DNA of 49,480 nt. It comes from CAZWRN01 sp964636275. GTDB taxonomy: Bacteria > Patescibacteriota > Microgenomatia > Daviesbacterales > UBA10151. A program made the position numbers and the translations under genes. The notes under the pieces were generated by a model. The model made no database searches. It was not told the origin of the DNA and saw nothing but the letters and a program-made list of their open reading frames with translations. The stretch spans positions 1-49,480 of the forward strand of contig CAZWRN010000009.1 in the NCBI GenBank assembly GCA_964636275.1. Reading direction: 5' to 3'. Of this stretch, positions 47,338-49,480 are shown in pieces (position 1 is the stretch's first letter; each line of letters opens with the position of its first letter).

Positions 47338-47630
47338 AGTTCGGATAAATCAGATATATCAGATGAGATCAGATAAATCAGAATATCGAAGCTGATTATA
47401 ACCTAAATCGATCTTGAAAAAAACTTTTTATATTGCGAGTAATTCTTCGAATAGATTATTTTGCAGATTTACCAAACTCAAAATATTTGTTTGTCAAAAT
47501 AGTCCAAATCTATTTGCTTTCGGTTTTCATTTGGATTAAAATTCGCTTATGGCACGTTGCTCGTAGCACGTAGCGTATAGTTGTTCCGTAACACTCCACC
47601 ACCCACGAGCTACTCGCCACCACCCAACTT
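47338..47630. repeat. Spacer of self-similar words before dnaG copy 2
   Basis: 47338-47385 iterates GGATAAATCAGATATATCAG-type words (copy of 41293-41345). 47550-47630 iterates GGCACGTTGCTCGTAGCACG, TAGCGTATAG and CCACCACCCACGAGC words. TATAAT for the tRNA-Ser lies near 47396. The stretch AATGAAAACCGAAAGCAAA is shared with the left arm. No gene. Confidence 0.5.
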
Positions 47631-49421
47631 ATGGACGATATCGAACTCATTAAACAAAAAATAAACATTGTTGATCTGGTTGGTGAATACATTACTTTAA
47701 AGAAAGCCGGTGTTAATTACAAAGCCAACTGTCCATTTCACGGCGAAAATACACCTTCTTTTATGGTTTCTCCTGAGCGGGGTATCTGGCACTGCTTTGG
47801 CTGTGGCAGAGGAGGAGATCATTTTAAGTTTTTGATGGAAAAGGATTCTTTAGATTTTAAGGATGCTTTAGAAATTCTCGCCCAAAAAGCCGGTGTTACT
47901 TTGAAAAAATCCAATAAAGGGGAGAAGGATGTTAAAGAACAACTTTATGCAGCTCATACAAAAGCGGCGCAGCTTTTTCATTTTCTTCTAACTGAAAATA
48001 AAGTCGGACAGGCCGCACTGGAGTATCTGCACAAAAGAGGTTTGACTGATGAGACAATCAAAACATTCCAGATTGGGTACTCTCCGAACTCATGGGATAC
48101 TCTGACTAAATTTTTAAAAAAACGCGGTTTCACAGTTCAAGAAATGACCGACTCGGGTCTATGTGTCCCGTCTCAATCTGGATGCTATGATCGGTTTCGG
48201 GGGCGGATCATGTTTCCACTGATCGATGTCAGAGAACGAATTATTGGTTTTTCAGGCCGGGTTCTAGGCAAAGAAGAACCAAAGTATATCAATACTCCTC
48301 AGACTATCTTGTTTGACAAACGACGATTTTTATTGGGTCTAAATATCACCAAGTCTGATATTAAAAGAGCCAATGAAGCCATCATCGTTGAAGGGGAAAT
48401 GGACATGCTTATGTCTTATCAAAGTGGAGTAAAAAATGTCGTCGCTTCCAAAGGAACAGCCTTTACTGAGGAGCATATAGAAATTCTCAAAAAGTATACA
48501 GACACCCTTTCTCTTTGTTTTGATACTGATTTAGCTGGGGATGCAGCGGCCCGACGAAGTATCGAGATGGCAGACCGGGCTGGCCTAAATTTGAAAGTGA
48601 TTCAGGTCGAAGGCTCCAAGGATCCAGCAGATACAGTATTAAAAAATCCCGAAAAATGGTTTGAAGCAGTTAAAAAAGCGACCCCAATTTATGATTATTA
48701 TCTCCAGTCAGCCGATAAAAGATATAAAGTAAAAAATGCCTCCGACAAAAAAGCGGTCTTTAATGAACTTCTACCGATCTGGAGTAAAATAGCTGATCCT
48801 ATCACCAAGGAGCATTATATTGAAAAATTGGCAGCTCTTTTGATGATTAGAGATGACGTGGTTAGAAAAGAAATGGATAATTTTTCTAAACGCGCTTCTC
48901 AAAGTATCACAGTTATTTCAAATCCAACCAAAAATGATTCAAAGAAACTAACCTCTGAATCAAAAACGCCGGATAGAAGAAAACTGCTGGAGGAATATGT
49001 GATATCACTTTTACTTCATATTCCATCTGATCATACTTATATACCCAATTTTCCAGAAACTTTATTGACGCAGGAAGAGATCAAACAAATATATGTATTA
49101 TTGGTAATTTTTTTGGATTCAATCTCATTCAAAGGGCAGGCCTTTAAAATCTCCCAATTTACCCAAACTTTACCTCCAGAGCTGATCGAGATAGTCGATC
49201 GACTATATTTGGTGGAGATTGATGAAAAACTAAGTATATCTCAGTATTGGCAAAAAGAGCTGGACATTGTAGTTTCCGAACTTAAAAAAATGTTGATCAA
49301 AGCCTCGCTCGAAAAATTGTCTCTACAAATCAAAAATGCCCAAGAATTTAATAAAGAGGAGTCATTGGAGGTTTTGAATAAGAGGTTTAGAGATCTTTCA
49401 GTGAAGTTAAGAACACTCTAA
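47631..49421 (+). CDS. dnaG: DNA primase DnaG, copy 2
   Basis: A 596-residue primase nearly identical in its first 175 residues to copy 1 and more diverged toward the C-terminus. CHC2 zinc finger (CPFHGENTPSFMV, WHCFGCGRGGD) and TOPRIM (AIIVEGEMDMLMSY, LCFDTDLAGDAAARRS) are intact. Two functional primases in a small genome would be unusual, which raises the question whether this arm belongs to another genome. Confidence 0.96.
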   Translation: MDDIELIKQKINIVDLVGEYITLKKAGVNYKANCPFHGENTPSFMVSPERGIWHCFGCGRGGDHFKFLMEKDSLDFKDALEILAQKAGVTLKKSNKGEKDVKEQLYAAHTKAAQLFHFLLTENKVGQAALEYLHKRGLTDETIKTFQIGYSPNSWDTLTKFLKKRGFTVQEMTDSGLCVPSQSGCYDRFRGRIMFPLIDVRERIIGFSGRVLGKEEPKYINTPQTILFDKRRFLLGLNITKSDIKRANEAIIVEGEMDMLMSYQSGVKNVVASKGTAFTEEHIEILKKYTDTLSLCFDTDLAGDAAARRSIEMADRAGLNLKVIQVEGSKDPADTVLKNPEKWFEAVKKATPIYDYYLQSADKRYKVKNASDKKAVFNELLPIWSKIADPITKEHYIEKLAALLMIRDDVVRKEMDNFSKRASQSITVISNPTKNDSKKLTSESKTPDRRKLLEEYVISLLLHIPSDHTYIPNFPETLLTQEEIKQIYVLLVIFLDSISFKGQAFKISQFTQTLPPELIEIVDRLYLVEIDEKLSISQYWQKELDIVVSELKKMLIKASLEKLSLQIKNAQEFNKEESLEVLNKRFRDLSVKLRTL

Positions 49422-49480
49422 ACCTCTTGCGAGTATTATTTTACTCTTTAGATCGTTGTCAAAGAGTAAGTCCATACTCT

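Larger units (their letters stand above)
44426..49421 (+). repeat. Right arm of the imperfect inverted duplication
   Basis: NUDIX(+), TlyA-like(+), zinc-ribbon NUDIX(-), membrane protein(-), tRNA-Ser(GGA), dnaG(+) mirrors 38716-43661. The tRNA-Ser block with its leader repeat is in direct rather than inverted orientation relative to the left arm. rpoD is not reached before the window ends 59 nt after dnaG. Confidence 0.85.

Noticed and set aside
49440..49466. Terminator after dnaG copy 2 (ACTCTTT..AAAGAGT)
   Set aside because: The stem is short and has no U-run; the window ends too soon to judge.
1..49480. CRISPR array
   Set aside because: No regularly spaced identical repeats with unique spacers and no cas genes are present; the repeats seen are dispersed.

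Overview
The window looks like one contig of a Patescibacteria (Candidate Phyla Radiation) genome, most likely Microgenomates-like. The clues are small densely packed genes, many short membrane-anchored proteins of unknown function, a VirD4/TraG-like ATPase of the CPR type, FtsB/DivIC-like and Xer-like single genes, GFTLIELL pilins, and group I introns in tRNA genes. The standard code with TGA as stop fits all genes. The taxonomic call is inference; there is no rRNA in the window.

Layout. 1-3.4 kb: small membrane or unknown proteins, a GIY-YIG protein, two copies of a dispersed repeat, then an initiator tRNA-Met split by a group I intron. 3.7-6.5 kb: FtsB/DivIC-like protein, Xer-type recombinase, aldose epimerase, GNAT. 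6.56-6.80 kb: a complete tRNA-Ile(UAU) lying inside the anticodon loop of a second, interrupted tRNA-Ile. 7-12.6 kb: VirD4-like ATPase, a nickel superoxide dismutase with its maturation protease, thioredoxin reductase. 13-19 kb: membrane protein plus flavin reductase, ureohydrolase-like protein, cytidylyltransferase, response regulator, pseudouridine synthase, YtxH-like and surface proteins. 19.4-28.2 kb: glutamine synthetase, two type IV pilin genes (one split by a 100-N assembly gap), LmbE deacetylase, MsrA, a glycosyltransferase/methyltransferase pair, a histidine kinase, an L,D-transpeptidase. 28.2-33.8 kb: an island of small soluble or membrane proteins (three VOC, two DUF1905, DUF1801, DUF1697, DUF998, DUF2061, DUF2585, DUF5701). 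34-35.5 kb: a structured element and an intron-bearing tRNA-Asn followed by two AT-rich orphan genes. 35.9-38.4 kb: lysozyme-like protein, DUF4230 protein, the principal sigma factor.

38.7-49.4 kb is an imperfect inverted duplication. dnaG, a six-helix membrane protein, a zinc-ribbon NUDIX gene, a TlyA-like methyltransferase and a second NUDIX gene appear twice in mirror order around a tRNA-Arg/tRNA-Ser centre. The proteins are about 85-90% identical by eye. Either this is a real diverged duplication or a scaffold joining two related genomes; the sequence alone cannot decide.

Recurring themes. (1) About 26 genes carry a -10 hexamer ending 6-7 nt before the start codon, which predicts leaderless mRNAs. 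(2) Every tRNA locus is disturbed: group I introns, a nested tRNA, partial 5' or 3' copies of the tRNA, a ~92-bp mini-element at two tRNA-Ser 3' ends, and orphan genes next door. (3) Palindromic TTCGAC..GCTCAG repeats are dispersed between genes and have entered two coding sequences in frame. (4) Many spacers consist of self-similar short words iterated with variation.
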